Assembly: GCA_018873245.2 (NCBI GenBank)
Contig: JAEMBT020000006.1
Coordinates: forward strand, 4,063,855 to 4,127,854
Origin: Archegozetes longisetosus
Lineage: Eukaryota > Arthropoda > Arachnida > Sarcoptiformes > Trhypochthoniidae
Direction: 5' to 3'
Length of the DNA stretch: 64,000 nt
The position numbers and the translations under genes are program-made. Positions 35,801-46,250 of the stretch are shown here, in pieces. Positions within the stretch are counted from its first letter, which is position 1, and each line of letters opens with the position of its first letter. A model generated the notes under the pieces. That model made no database searches. It saw nothing but the letters and a program-made list of their open reading frames with translations, and was not told the origin of the DNA.

Positions 35801-37915
35801 GACTTTGACAATATTTTGAATTAATCAATTTATCTTAAAATATAAGAATGCTTGAGCTCATTAGTTTGTTCACATTAAGCAAGTTTAACAATCATTAAGG
35901 GAAAGAGTCTTTGCAAATTCAATGCAGTTATTATTCTCTCTATAAATCAAAATTTGTTTACATTATTTTAAGTCGCAATAAATTATTTTTAAGTGATTCT
36001 TAATTGCAGGCACTCTCAAATGCAACAACTTTTTCAAGGTGTTATTGGCTAACAACTGCTAAATCATTCCTGTATAAAATCCATTTAAAAATTAAAACGG
36101 TTTTTTAAAAATGGGATATATTCCTAATTGAAATCTTTAAGCCTTTCACTAAAAATTCAGTCAAAATTCAACTTATTATATCGAAATACCAGGTTCTCAT
36201 CCAAACTTAGATTGTTTTAAAAATATCTATACTGTCATTAATAGATTTATAGAATTTTTCTAGTCACTAAAATGCGATCAAATTTATGACATCAATGTTA
36301 TACATGAATTGTAATATGGGATTCATATGCTTCTACTGAAAAATGGTTTCTTCGCACTGAGCACCAAACCTTAGTCTATAAGGTGTTTAATTGTATATTA
36401 AAACCACTGTTGGAATTCGTTTTCAATCGAATCTATAACATTTTTTCTGTAGCGTGATGCAGTCATCTGTTCTGCTGGAAACCATCGCTACACTTATGGA
36501 ATATCTTTAATCAATTTCAGCTCAACTTAATATCAAATGATTTATAATCCAATACTTATAGTGATCACAAATTCACTCGTTCACGATAGTGATCATTCGT
36601 TCATTGCAAAAATAACAACCTCTTTGCTCACATCTGAAGAATGTTATTATACTTATTATTCTTGAAGACTAGAATTCTTATTTTTATAATACTAGTGTTA
36701 AGCCATTTTAAATTTTATAATTATTTAAAGTCGGTTTTTCATTCTTTCATGTGTTTTGTCAGGCATTAATCTTTAAATATGTGCTAAGCCGTTGTCAACT
36801 GTGATGTCGGGGATTAATAGTTAGAATTTTTTTGAGTTTTCAATTTTTATATTAGTAAAACGTGAAAACATAGATAAAACGACTTAACTTTGAAATAGAA
36901 ATTTATGCATCTAGAAATATTGAGACCTTAGAATAGATTTTTAATGTTCTAATTTTGGTTTCTGAGAATCAACTCTTCGTAAAAAACTTTAGTTATTATA
37001 GTTAAATATGCTACATTTCATATGATTCTATACTTGTGAAGCCAGTTCTAGAATTCTTTACCTGAAATTTTCATATCTATCAATTTTCGATTATTTGTGA
37101 TAAAAAATACTTTAATGACTACTTCGTAAGAATCGTCGAGGTAACATTTCAAAAACTTTACAGTAAATAATGTGACTGATCAATAATTTGATCAATCACA
37201 AATATTACCAAAAAATATCGCCAATTGGAACAAACTTCCAATCAAATCTCAGAGGATGCAGGTTTAATAAAAATTTTATTTTACGTTCTGAGCTCAAATT
37301 ACAATTTTGATTAAAGGATAAAGTTGAAAAAATATCTTCTTTGCTTGAGAGAGTAACGAAACCTGCGTCATTGTATCAATCAGATCAGGAAAGCAATAAT
37401 ATAACATAACACACTTTGGTATAGAATCCAAATATCCCCGCACATACATCCATACTAAAGTATTCTAGTCAAGAACTACTTATTGGAAAAATTTGCGATC
37501 AACATCATTATCAGATAATAACTTTGCCATTAATATTGATTACATAAATATTGCATGATTCAAATGTCTGAGCAAAAATTAACAATTCAAAGTTAGGTTA
37601 GGCTATCAATTTTGTTTTAGCTTAGCTGAGATTAGGTTTAATATTTTAAAAGTTAGTCAATGAAGCTTTTCATGATATAAAGGTATAACATAAATGTTTT
37701 TGTTAATTAAAATATTTTAAGCATTCAGTTTAGTTTAGAGCACTACCTAAAATATGATCCCAATAATATTTCTTCAGAATTTTCAAGATAATATTATAGA
37801 TGGCGATGCACTTGAGCTGCTATTTTTGAAAGCATTCATGATCCTTAGTAACAGAAAGTTTCTTTTATAGATATTTTTACTTTTTCTTATGAAGAGATTC
37901 TCCATTAATCCACAT
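32832..37915 (+). repeat. Right arm of a large inverted duplication
   Basis: Reverse-complement copy of 23463-28552. It carries the second, disrupted IR gene on the plus strand (33615-34966) and the same downstream hairpin (about 35164-35195). The outer end at 37915 is followed within 20 bp by another inverted-repeat element (37934). Small indels and substitutions separate the arms, so this is not an exact assembly echo. Confidence 0.93.
33615..34966 (+). pseudogene. Divergent ionotropic receptor, right-arm copy, disrupted
   Basis: Inverted paralogue of the gene at 26414-27808. The exons are 33615-33820, 33888-34584 and 34641-34966, with the same splice sites and phases. The first of these exons has an in-frame TAA at 33715-33717, where the left copy encodes Ile. 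The last exon lacks 14 bp after 34852 that encode LLTMA at the end of M4; the frame then runs SIPSSKVTF to a stop at 34890. The 14 bp lie between repeated TTAT, a typical microhomology deletion. The large middle exon is open and its first 105 or so residues are identical to the left copy. Probably a pseudogene or null allele, unless readthrough or alternative splicing skips the stop. Confidence 0.82.
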
Positions 37916-37933
37916 AGATTGCCCATTAAGAGT

Positions 37934-38626
37934 AGGGTATACCCATTTTAGGGTCAAAAATTCGAATTTTTCTTTCTTACTAAAAATTCATCTTTATGTA
38001 CCCCTTTATCATCTAGCATGATAAATGACCTCGTGCGGCCCCAAGGTCATAGCAAGATTAATGATCAAAAGTTAATATTATAGAAAAATATATATTGAAA
38101 AGTTATAGATTAGTTTTAAACTCATTTTTCTAGAAATGCCATTTTACTAACTTTGCAGGATTGTGAGCATAATCCTTAGAATTTCTCGATTATACTGGTA
38201 TCAATATAAAGCCAAGAAAATTGAAAGTACCGTAAACCACTGGTTTGGTAAATATAACCCTTAGTTTCAAGGCTATAAATTTTTAACTTCGAAAAACCAC
38301 GATAATTTTATATATATAGAACTTAAGAATATATAGCTCCGAGTATTTTGAAGAGATTTTTAATATTAGATGTTAAGGGTACTTTTTACACTCTTTTTCT
38401 TTAATTTGACACTAGGCTCATATAATATTTTTAAATATTTTAGCAGAAATCTTACCAATACTTTAGGTCCTATTTTGATGGTTTTTCAAATTTCATGCGT
38501 CTCAACAGTAAACCTTAGAGGCTTTGGCTCATCATAAGTAATATACATGATCTCATATTCACTTGATATCGGTTTGAACACTTTAGCCTTTAAGGTTTAG
38601 ATTTTCAAAATTTTAGGTATACCCTT
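37934..38626. mobile_element. MITE-like element beside the right arm
   Basis: The left end AGGGTATACCCATTTTAGG and the reverse-complemented right end AAGGGTATACCTAAAATTTT form imperfect inverted repeats about 690 bp apart. CCATTAA lies close to both ends and could be remains of a target duplication. The interior has no open frame of note. The superfamily is not assigned. Confidence 0.55.
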
Positions 38627-41051
38627 CCATTAATGCTTACACCAAATTAACTCTTTATGGAGCTCGAAAGATAAAATCTCTTTCTTATAATGAAATTAAG
38701 TGCATAATTAACTAATTTTTCTGAGATAAACATATCAAACTTTCAACCTATAATATAAAATAAATAAGACTTTCAATAAAGTAATCATTATTTTGAGTGG
38801 TGGCTCTCTCAATAATTCGACAATTAAAAAGTTCATCCGATATATAATTATTTTTATAATGAATTCTAAAGATCAATTTAATGGAGATTATTTGGCAACA
38901 AATTATGAAAGATTGAATAGTTATGAAGCTTCTTGTTACGTTTGACCAAAACTATCATAGAGAAGTAACAAGTATTGAACAACCCTATTTCTTTACTGTC
39001 ACGCCTAGAAATATTAGTTTTATTCAAAGAAACTCATAAAATAAAAATAATAAAATTTAAGCTTTACATTTATTCTTAGTGAATGAAGGAAATAGTTTTG
39101 AACATGAGGAGTGGATGGCAGGAGAATAAGTTTAAAAATGGAACGATAATGGCTTTTCTTATCTTGCGCGCTTTCTCCCATGTCTTCAATGCCGACAAAA
39201 AGTTTTTCCTTTATTTAAATAAAGACAAAACACTTTTAAGCCTATAAAAAATATATAACTAAAACATCAATCTTTAAATTTGCAAATAAATACTCAATTT
39301 TATTTGTGCAAATACTTCGACTTATTTCGAGTTAGTTTAAAGAATTTAGCATCAACTGACATCTCATTACGATAGCTGTGATAAAATAATAAATAAATAG
39401 TTATTATCTGGAAAACAAGTAGAAAATATAAGAACTTTCTACGAGTTATACCATTATTGTGTTAAGGCAAAGGTATCAGGTATTGGCTGTAAAACCGACT
39501 GTCTGGTTTCTTATTAATTCAGATAAACTATATTTGAAGAACTCTATTTCTGTATTGACTCATTAGCAAAATTTACAAATCTCAATGTTCAATTTTATCT
39601 TTTATGAGTAATTTGAGTAGATAACTTAAATAAAATTGCGCTTAAATAAGGAGATTATTTCTGGAAATCAATCATGAAAAAACAATACAAGTGATCTGAC
39701 GATAACTTAGCACTACTTTTGTTGTTCATATCCTTTATCGACGATTCTTATTGATAAAAGGTTCGAAACCAGACTCTCAATCACCAACATTATTATTCAT
39801 AGTTTTTATCAAAATGATTGAAGCAACAAATCGTTTTGAATACCTTTTGATTTAGTTTCATAGTTATTGCCAAATAGTATAATTAAATTTGATCACTGGT
39901 TATGAAGACTTGTCTTAGCAACATTTTTTATAATAAAATGAACTATTTTATAATTTTGAGATTAAAAGACTTATTACTCACAGATTTGAATCTATATTAG
40001 AGATGGAAAATTTCTAGAAATTTAGTTTTTGATGAGAAACTTTCTAGTTAGTTTCTCCGCAAATTTTCTTTTTATAACGCTAATCTATATCTTCACATCA
40101 ACTTTCAAGGCATAAGACAAGAGAACAAAATTTGATCATACCACTCGGACATTTTTGAGACTGTTAATAAATAGTTAGTCATCTAATAACTTATAATTCA
40201 TATTTTTAATGACTGAAAAATTTGACGAAATAATCTTTTCTATCTTCAAATTGAATTATTCAAACATATTCAGTCTTTATAAATCTGATGCTAAGTCTGA
40301 AGTGAGGACTATTAAGATCTACAAAATCCTTCTTCAACTAAAGTTTCAAATCAATCGAATTCATTTATTTCAAGCGTTTTATTAAAAATTATTCTTTTTG
40401 TTAGTAGAAATTCAATTGAATTTTAGTTTATAGTTTTTATGATCATTAATTTATGTATAATTTAGATTTCAAAGTTATTCTTTAGACTTTTTACTTAAAT
40501 AGTAATTCGAAAAATACTAAATAGAAAAGTTAAAATGAGTAAAATTGTTTACTTTATAAAATACATGCACAAACTTGTGTGATTAAAGCTGTGCAATACA
40601 AGAATATCTACATATTAAAGATTTTTCGACATTTCTCACACAAAGTTGTGAAACGGGGAATATTTGATGAGAATGAATTCTTGGGAGTTACTGTAAGCAG
40701 TGAAGAAACAGACGAACCTTTCAATTGGCCAGCAATAGACTAGAATAGAATCCGCATTTGAAATATGAAACCAATTGATACAAATGTGATGATAGATATA
40801 AAATACTCGAAATTCATTGTGATACTAAATTCCATAAACTCTAATCAATATTTAGTATCATGTGGTTAGAAATTAGTTCGTTACTAAATTTTTAATGAAA
40901 TGCTTGCTTTCATACGAATCTAGTCGAATAACATGTTCACATATTAGTCTATGAAGAGCTTTAAGTCCGTTCAAATCGCATACAGCGTTTAAAGACTTAA
41001 ATATATTTTAAGACTTTCAAACATTTTTTTCAAAATTTTCTACATATTTTT
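38627..41051. other. Intergenic AT-rich sequence, no gene seen
   Basis: There is no open frame with a motif in this 2.4 kb. A compositionally unusual spot (39165-39200, richer in GC) shows nothing that I can identify. Confidence 0.45.
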
Positions 41052-41755
41052 ATGGGAGCACTTTGTTTGATCAAAATTCACATGATCAAAATTCATTTGA
41101 TCAAAATTAAACTCTGTTTCCAATCCCCTAAATTGTTTATTCTCAAAAAAATTATCCCGTTTTCAAACTCAAAAATAAACTAAGCTCTCAACTGGATTCA
41201 GATTTAATTTGTGAGATTAATGAATAATCACGAAATAACATGTTGTGTTTCAGAGATTAAAGAAATCTTAGATTAAATACCAGAGCTGTCCCTAAGGAAT
41301 AGAAACTACGTGCCTTTCACAGATTATTTTTAAATAACTAGTATTTAAACCATAAAACCTCATATAACTTTCATTCATGTTAGTTTTCAGTCAAATAACT
41401 TCATTGATAAATTGGTGATTTTTCTCAATTATAATGAATGCTTCGCTTTATTTTATCAAGTCTACTAAATCAATTGATTCAGCAGTTGTTGATAATTATA
41501 TTTACCAAAAGTATATTTCATATAAAGATAAAGATTATTACAGATGCAAAAATAAAATTTGCAAGTATATCATACTAGTTTTATTTGAGTAACTCCTAGA
41601 AAATGCCATAAATGGGTATTTCAAACCAGAGTAATTCATTATTGAATACAGGGCTCAATTCACTCTCGGGGTAGTTAAACAGGGGTTTTGATCAAATGTA
41701 TTTTGATTAAGTGAATTTTGATCAAACGAATTTTGATCAAACAAAGAGGAGCCAT
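41052..41755. mobile_element. Non-autonomous element with terminal TGATCAAAATTCA arrays
   Basis: Both ends carry, in inverted orientation, ATGG...CTTTGTTTGATC followed by three to four 15 bp repeats of the type TTGATCAAAATTCAT (left 41066-41112, right 41697-41745). Similarity continues inward (AAACTCTGTTTCC... and AAACCCCTGTTTAAC). The interior encodes nothing. Repeated motifs inside terminal inverted repeats look like transposase-binding sites of a DNA transposon. The target-site duplication could not be defined. Confidence 0.65.
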
Positions 41756-41970
41756 TTTTATATCAATAATTGCGAGTTTTAAACTCATAGTCGAACTCAA
41801 ATTAAAGAGCTTATTTCAATACTATAGTTTCAAAGAGTGATGTTGAATAGTTATATAGTTATCTGTTAAGCGTTATCATGATCTGGATAAACTATACAGA
41901 TTTAACTCATTATTAAAGTTCCGAAAAATTCGATATTAACTATCAATCAGTTCAATAATCGATAAACTAA

Positions 41971-42726
41971 AATGTGTAAACAAAAAAAATGTAAAACCTT
42001 TATTTATCGAAAACAAATAACAACTTTGCCATTTTCAGGTACAATTTGATGCCAATTGAAAGACTATTTCTCTAATAATAGAATCTGCACCTTGGTCGAA
42101 GCGTTCGGACTTTAGTCTTTACACAGGCCATTAGTTTCCGGAGGTGCTCAACTTAGAATTGGCGAAGTTTCTCTTTGATAATGTGGAAAAATTCTTTGTT
42201 TTGTTTCCATCTTTTTTTTGTGAGCTTTTTGCTTTAATTGAAAATTAATAACGTTCAATTAGTCTGATTTGTGGGACATTCGGTGGATTTTCACTACGAG
42301 AAATAGCGGATTACATGCATTTCATGGATTAGAAACATCATTACGTTCATAAAGAAAAGCACACTATGAGATGCATGGGATCCTCTATATTTCTCGTGAT
42401 GAAAGCCACGTTGAATGTCGTACAACTCAATTTAATTGAACCTTTTGGTTTTAATCAAAACAGAAAGTTTGCAAAAATGAGTGGGAAACAGAACATAACA
42501 AAGAATCGGCCCACAGAATCAAAGGGAAATTTCGCCAATTCAAAGTTAAGCACTTTCGGGAAATAATGGCCCGCGTAAAGACCAGAGTCCGAAAGTTTTG
42601 AACTATGGTGCATATTTTATTATTAGATAAATGAACTTTCGATTGACATCAAATTGTATTTGAAAATAATGAAATCGTTATTTTTCGACAATTGAAAGTT
42701 TTCGACAATTTTTTGTTTATACACAA
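41971..42726. repeat. Long foldback element
   Basis: Bases 41971-42268 pair with 42426-42726 as an imperfect palindrome of about 300 bp arms and a 157 bp loop. Shared blocks include TACAATTTGATG, TCTAATAATA, TTCGGACT and GGCGAA. The open frame 42366-42566 lies inside the loop and right arm and is not a gene. It begins only 215 bp after the element ending at 41755. Confidence 0.7.
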
Positions 42727-42987
42727 TATAATAAAAATTAACTTAAATTCAAATAGACATACTTTGAACTATTAGACAAAGTGAGTTTTTCAAATTATTT
42801 CAACTGATAAGAGTCGATTGAATTTCGAAAATTTACCAAATAAATCTCTTGTATACTCTATTTTAGTAGAAGGTACTATCTCTTATGCACACCTTAAAAG
42901 CTTTTAATATTATTTAAATTCATAGTACTCAATTATTATAAACCCTTCATCGGGTCCTACTGAGGATAAGCCTTTATTATCTCTGAT

Positions 42988-43345
42988 TTGAAACCTATTT
43001 TCAGAGTGAATACACATTCTTTTTATCAAAATACTAATTTCGCAATTTTTTCTGAATATATAACATACAGTAATGGATTGGTTTCGGAATTTATATACAA
43101 GAATAGTGTCATGAAACTGCAATCATTAGGATGTGCATTAAGGAAACGTTATATGCCTTCAAGTAATGTTGCATTGATTTTCTCATATAAAAGAGTAGAT
43201 CAAATACAGAGTAACATGAACTATAGCTTGATTGTTTATTTTCCTTCCTTTCTTCAAATTATAACTGACTATATCTTTGAAAGACTACTTTAGGATCATT
43301 CTGTAGATAGTTTTTCATATCAAGATTATTTATAAAGATCAATTA
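42988..43345 (+). pseudogene. Relic of an ionotropic receptor S2 domain
   Basis: The open frame after TTTTCAG contains SEYITYSNGLVSEFIYKNSV and SSNVALIFSYKRVDQIQSNM. These line up with the S2 lobe of the left-arm IR (ADFITYDKSPMAQDFKKRTI and ADHVLLHYFKNSNKLNLLTQ) in spacing and in the hydrophobic pattern. The following FLQIITDYIFERLL would match LRRKLDIITRLV. A TAG at about 43291 and the absence of any M1-M3 exon upstream or M4 downstream mark it as broken. The family assignment is from pattern similarity only. Confidence 0.42.
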
Positions 43346-43735
43346 ATATCTGGGAACTCGTGACGTACAAAACTGATAGCATAAGCATGAATAAAATACA
43401 GTTATTATTATGAGTGTAATTACGAAACATATTCAAATCAGACCATATAGTTTTGGAACGTAGAAATGATATTTCAAAATACATAGAGTCATTTATAGAA
43501 TTATTATCATCTATTTTGGCAAGAAACTTAAAAGCAAAATGAATTAGTGGAAAATCTTAGAAAAAAGCTTATTCTTTCATATTTCTGTAATTATAAATAT
43601 CACATGTTTACAAATGAGATACACCTTTAAAAAATTGACGTCATGCTCACCTAAACTTTTTCGTGCTAATTCTAAAGATACAAAATTTACCACAATATTG
43701 CTTGAGGCTATGAATTTTCGTAAATTAGATTTTAA

Positions 43736-43921
43736 AACTTTGACAATTTCGGTGGATATAGTAGTTCAAAGCATAGAAATGCGATTCTTATCAGCTCTTC
43801 GTTTGTTTCTATTGGTCCCGATTTATCATCTTTATCGAAAAAATTGTCACCAACTGAAATATCAAGAATTCGTATCTTAATGAATTCCATGACAAATTTT
43901 ATATTTTTAGAATCTGTGTAG
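43736..43921 (+). other. Unassigned open segment, possible exon
   Basis: The frame reads NFDNFGGYSSSKHRNAILIS, later SIGPDLSSLSKKLSPTEISR, and stops at 43919. The residue composition is more protein-like than the other open frames nearby, and GTGTAG near the end could be a donor. I do not recognise the family; a distant similarity of the LSPTEISRI part to the end of astacin proteases is too weak to claim. The overlapping frames 43614-43880 (plus) and 43732-44007 (minus) are less convincing. Confidence 0.3.
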
Positions 43922-44306
43922 CTTGATTTACATTGGAAGAAATTTTGGTAGAAGAGAGTATGAATTTTAATTGGAACAAAACATCTTATATTTGGAAGTA
44001 CTAACAAGCAACTTCGAAAACTCGCACAACAATTTTATGATTTTTATTACAAAATTTATAAATCAACGGTTTATCTTAAATTTTAGCTATATTTTAAAAG
44101 TCGAACGCAAAGTTATAGGTCTCAATTCAAGTTAAAATTCAGAAATATGCAAAGATTTGCGTAGACTTCTTACAGTGTATGTGAAATACATTTGATTTAT
44201 AATGAACTTTTTTTGAACTTTTGTGTTAGTAAACACATGTCTATATATTTAGAAATAAAAATGTGCAATGTTTTTAATATCATCAAAATTTTGGTCATAC
44301 TTTCAG

Positions 44307-44673
44307 GTTGTACAACCCACACCCTTTAATACAACCCACAGACGTAATATTGTTAATGAATGGAAATATTTTGCAAAGCATTCCTATAATTGTTTCTCTA
44401 GAAGAAGTAGATATAGATTTAAAAGTTAGAAATTGTATAATTAAAATGTAATCTCTAATCTGTAATCAACTACACTCTCCTTTATTTTATAGAGTGCTAA
44501 GGTACGCCTGGCATAAACCGGGTTATTGTAACGAAAGTTTCGAATTTGATAATGTAAGGGACATATGTTTTAATTATTTCGTAGTTAATTGTAATATTGA
44601 TAATTGCAATGAAGAACTTTTATACAATGTAGTCATAGTAAAAATATATTTATTTCATTCACTTCTTCATTGA
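44307..44673 (+). CDS. Two linked exons of an unrecognised Cys-containing protein
   Basis: Exon a (44307-44447, after the acceptor CTTTCAG) encodes LYNPHPLIQPTDVILLMNGN and then IPIIVSLEEVDIDLKVRNC. The donor AAAAT/GTAATC and the acceptor TTTTATAG define a 45 bp intron with matching phase (2). Exon b (44493-44673) reads LRYAWHKPGYCNESFEFDNV, then DICFNYFVVNCNIDNCNEEL, and ends with a stop. Four closely spaced cysteines in exon b plus one in exon a suggest an extracellular fold. Upstream exons, including any signal peptide, were not found. I do not recognise the family. Confidence 0.45.
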
Positions 44674-45292
44674 GATTCAATTTTCATGAAATTGAATAAC
44701 CATATAAATATAAGTATTTGTAATTACGCCTTAAATAAAATAGTTGAAATCATTATTATCTGAGATTTAAATAATTTATATAATGAAATTAAAGATGCTG
44801 TTAGATATATTTTTGCTAGCTACGAAAATGCATAATTGAATCGTGACGTATAACCTCGTGTTCAGCCTCTAAGATATAGTTTAAATTTTAGAAAATTAGT
44901 TGACTTATAAGTTTCATAATATAGAATGTCAAAATTTTTCTGAGGGTATTCGAAGTTCCCTGTAAGAAATAATAACATCACAATTTATCATTAGCGTCTT
45001 GCGTAAATGAAAAAACTTCTAACAAATAAATGGTACTTGTAATAATAATTTGTAATCTATTTCAGAGCAAGACTGAAAAGCGTTTTGAAAATATTTAATT
45101 AAGATTTTAAGTGACTATATTCTCAAAACAAGACATTTATTTGTAGGAAAAAGAAAAATTGGATATAAAGCGTTTAAAAACTATTGTTTCTAGTAAACTC
45201 ACTAATTTCCTAATAAAAAATCTTGTCGTTCAGAGCAAAGCCTGGATTTCTTCTTCAAAACTACGATGTGATAGTTTTGAAGCGATCTTTAT
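44674..45292. other. Intergenic AT-rich sequence, no gene seen
   Basis: No exon or repeat could be supported between the unknown plus-strand exons and the minus-strand GPCR relic. Confidence 0.4.
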
Positions 45293-45634
45293 CTATACGT
45301 TTAAAGCATGAAAAGTTCGAGAATTAAAACTAAAGCTATAGAAGACTCCATATATTTGGAAACAATTTTTAATACCTTTTGTAAACTCTAAAGTAGTTGC
45401 TCTGTAATTAATAAGTAACGGTAAACGAGTTAATGTTCTAATGATAATTATAGAAATTCCAAGTTTATTCATTGTTAACATTCTCCGAACCTATTGTGGA
45501 TCAACTATTAACTTTTCGATAGCGATCACGACTAGTATGCAAACAGATGTATAACTGAGAACATCGGTGAAGTGACAAATTCGATGTAACAGGTCACTCA
45601 AGGTCATAAAGAATGGATAATTATCAGAATTATT
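45293..45634 (-). pseudogene. Decayed class A (peptide-type) GPCR fragment, TM3-TM4
   Basis: Read on the minus strand, the frame gives NYPFFMTLSDLLHRICHFTD, then VLSYTSVCILVVIAIEKLIV. This is the end of extracellular loop 1, the conserved Cys at the start of TM3, and the TM3 core Ser...IAxE, with ERY/DRY changed to EKL. After a stop codon (TAG at 45491-45493) the same frame continues MNKLGISIIIIRTLTRLPLL, which fits TM4. An overlapping frame upstream (45849-45604) may hold a shifted TM2 (LFNTDEIYSQSF). Class A neuropeptide receptors are the best fit. The stop, the frame change and the missing TM1 and TM5-7 make it a relic. Confidence 0.55.
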
Positions 45635-45929
45635 AGCATCAAGAATTTATTCGGAAAATTTTCATTTGCATATATTGTGTTAATCGAATTATTGAAAGAT
45701 TGACTATAAATTTCATCAGTATTAAACAATATTAAGCTCATAATTTTATTCACCTGGATTATGTTTGGAAGTGATTCCACACTCGAATCAATTGAAATTA
45801 ATATAAGTACGAAATTGCAGTAACGAGCAAAAGGAATCACATGAATCAATCACACAAAATCAATTTTAAAATATTCAACTCGAAAAATAAATACTATCGC
45901 GAAAAGGTGCTAGGTTTAATTTAAGAAAT

Positions 45930-46250
45930 GTATATTGAACTAAATAACAGGTCTTATCCTTATAATAGTTGTCTACTTAGCCGCGCACTAGCTCTTCAAT
46001 AATGAAGGAAAACTTATTGTTGTCAACTAATAAAAGTTTGCTATGATTTCTGAGCTACATAAATATATATTCAAATACTACAAGTCAGTTTCTCCGCGAT
46101 CAAGTAACAATCGGATCATTCCAGTGCATTAGATTATGTATACATATCCTGATTAATATGATCTAGGCGCAGAATAAATATCAATGTGATGTGCTTGAGC
46201 TTTTTATAAGATGTTTCACAATTTGAGTTGTTTACTTGAGAAAATGTAAT
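45930..46250 (-). repeat. Inverted partner of 51065-51375, copy 1
   Basis: GCGCACTAGCTCTTCAATA and further blocks (TACTACAAGTC, GTGCATTAGATT, TTTCACAATTTGAG) match the reverse complement of 51065-51375 in the same order over about 300 bp, with moderate divergence. On its own strand this copy lies upstream of the GPCR relic. The other copy lies upstream of the Cys-rich peptide gene. Confidence 0.65.

Noticed and set aside
23463-37915. Assembly artefact as explanation of the inverted duplication
   Set aside because: The arms differ by many substitutions and indels, including a 14 bp deletion, and the spacer is unique. A wrongly joined pair of haplotypes cannot be fully excluded without reads.
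41066-41112. Short direct repeats that could suggest a CRISPR-like array
   Set aside because: The units are adjacent without spacers and recur inverted at the other end of a transposon-like element.
42366-42566. Open frame of 66 codons
   Set aside because: It lies in the loop and right arm of the foldback element and mirrors noncoding sequence of the left arm.
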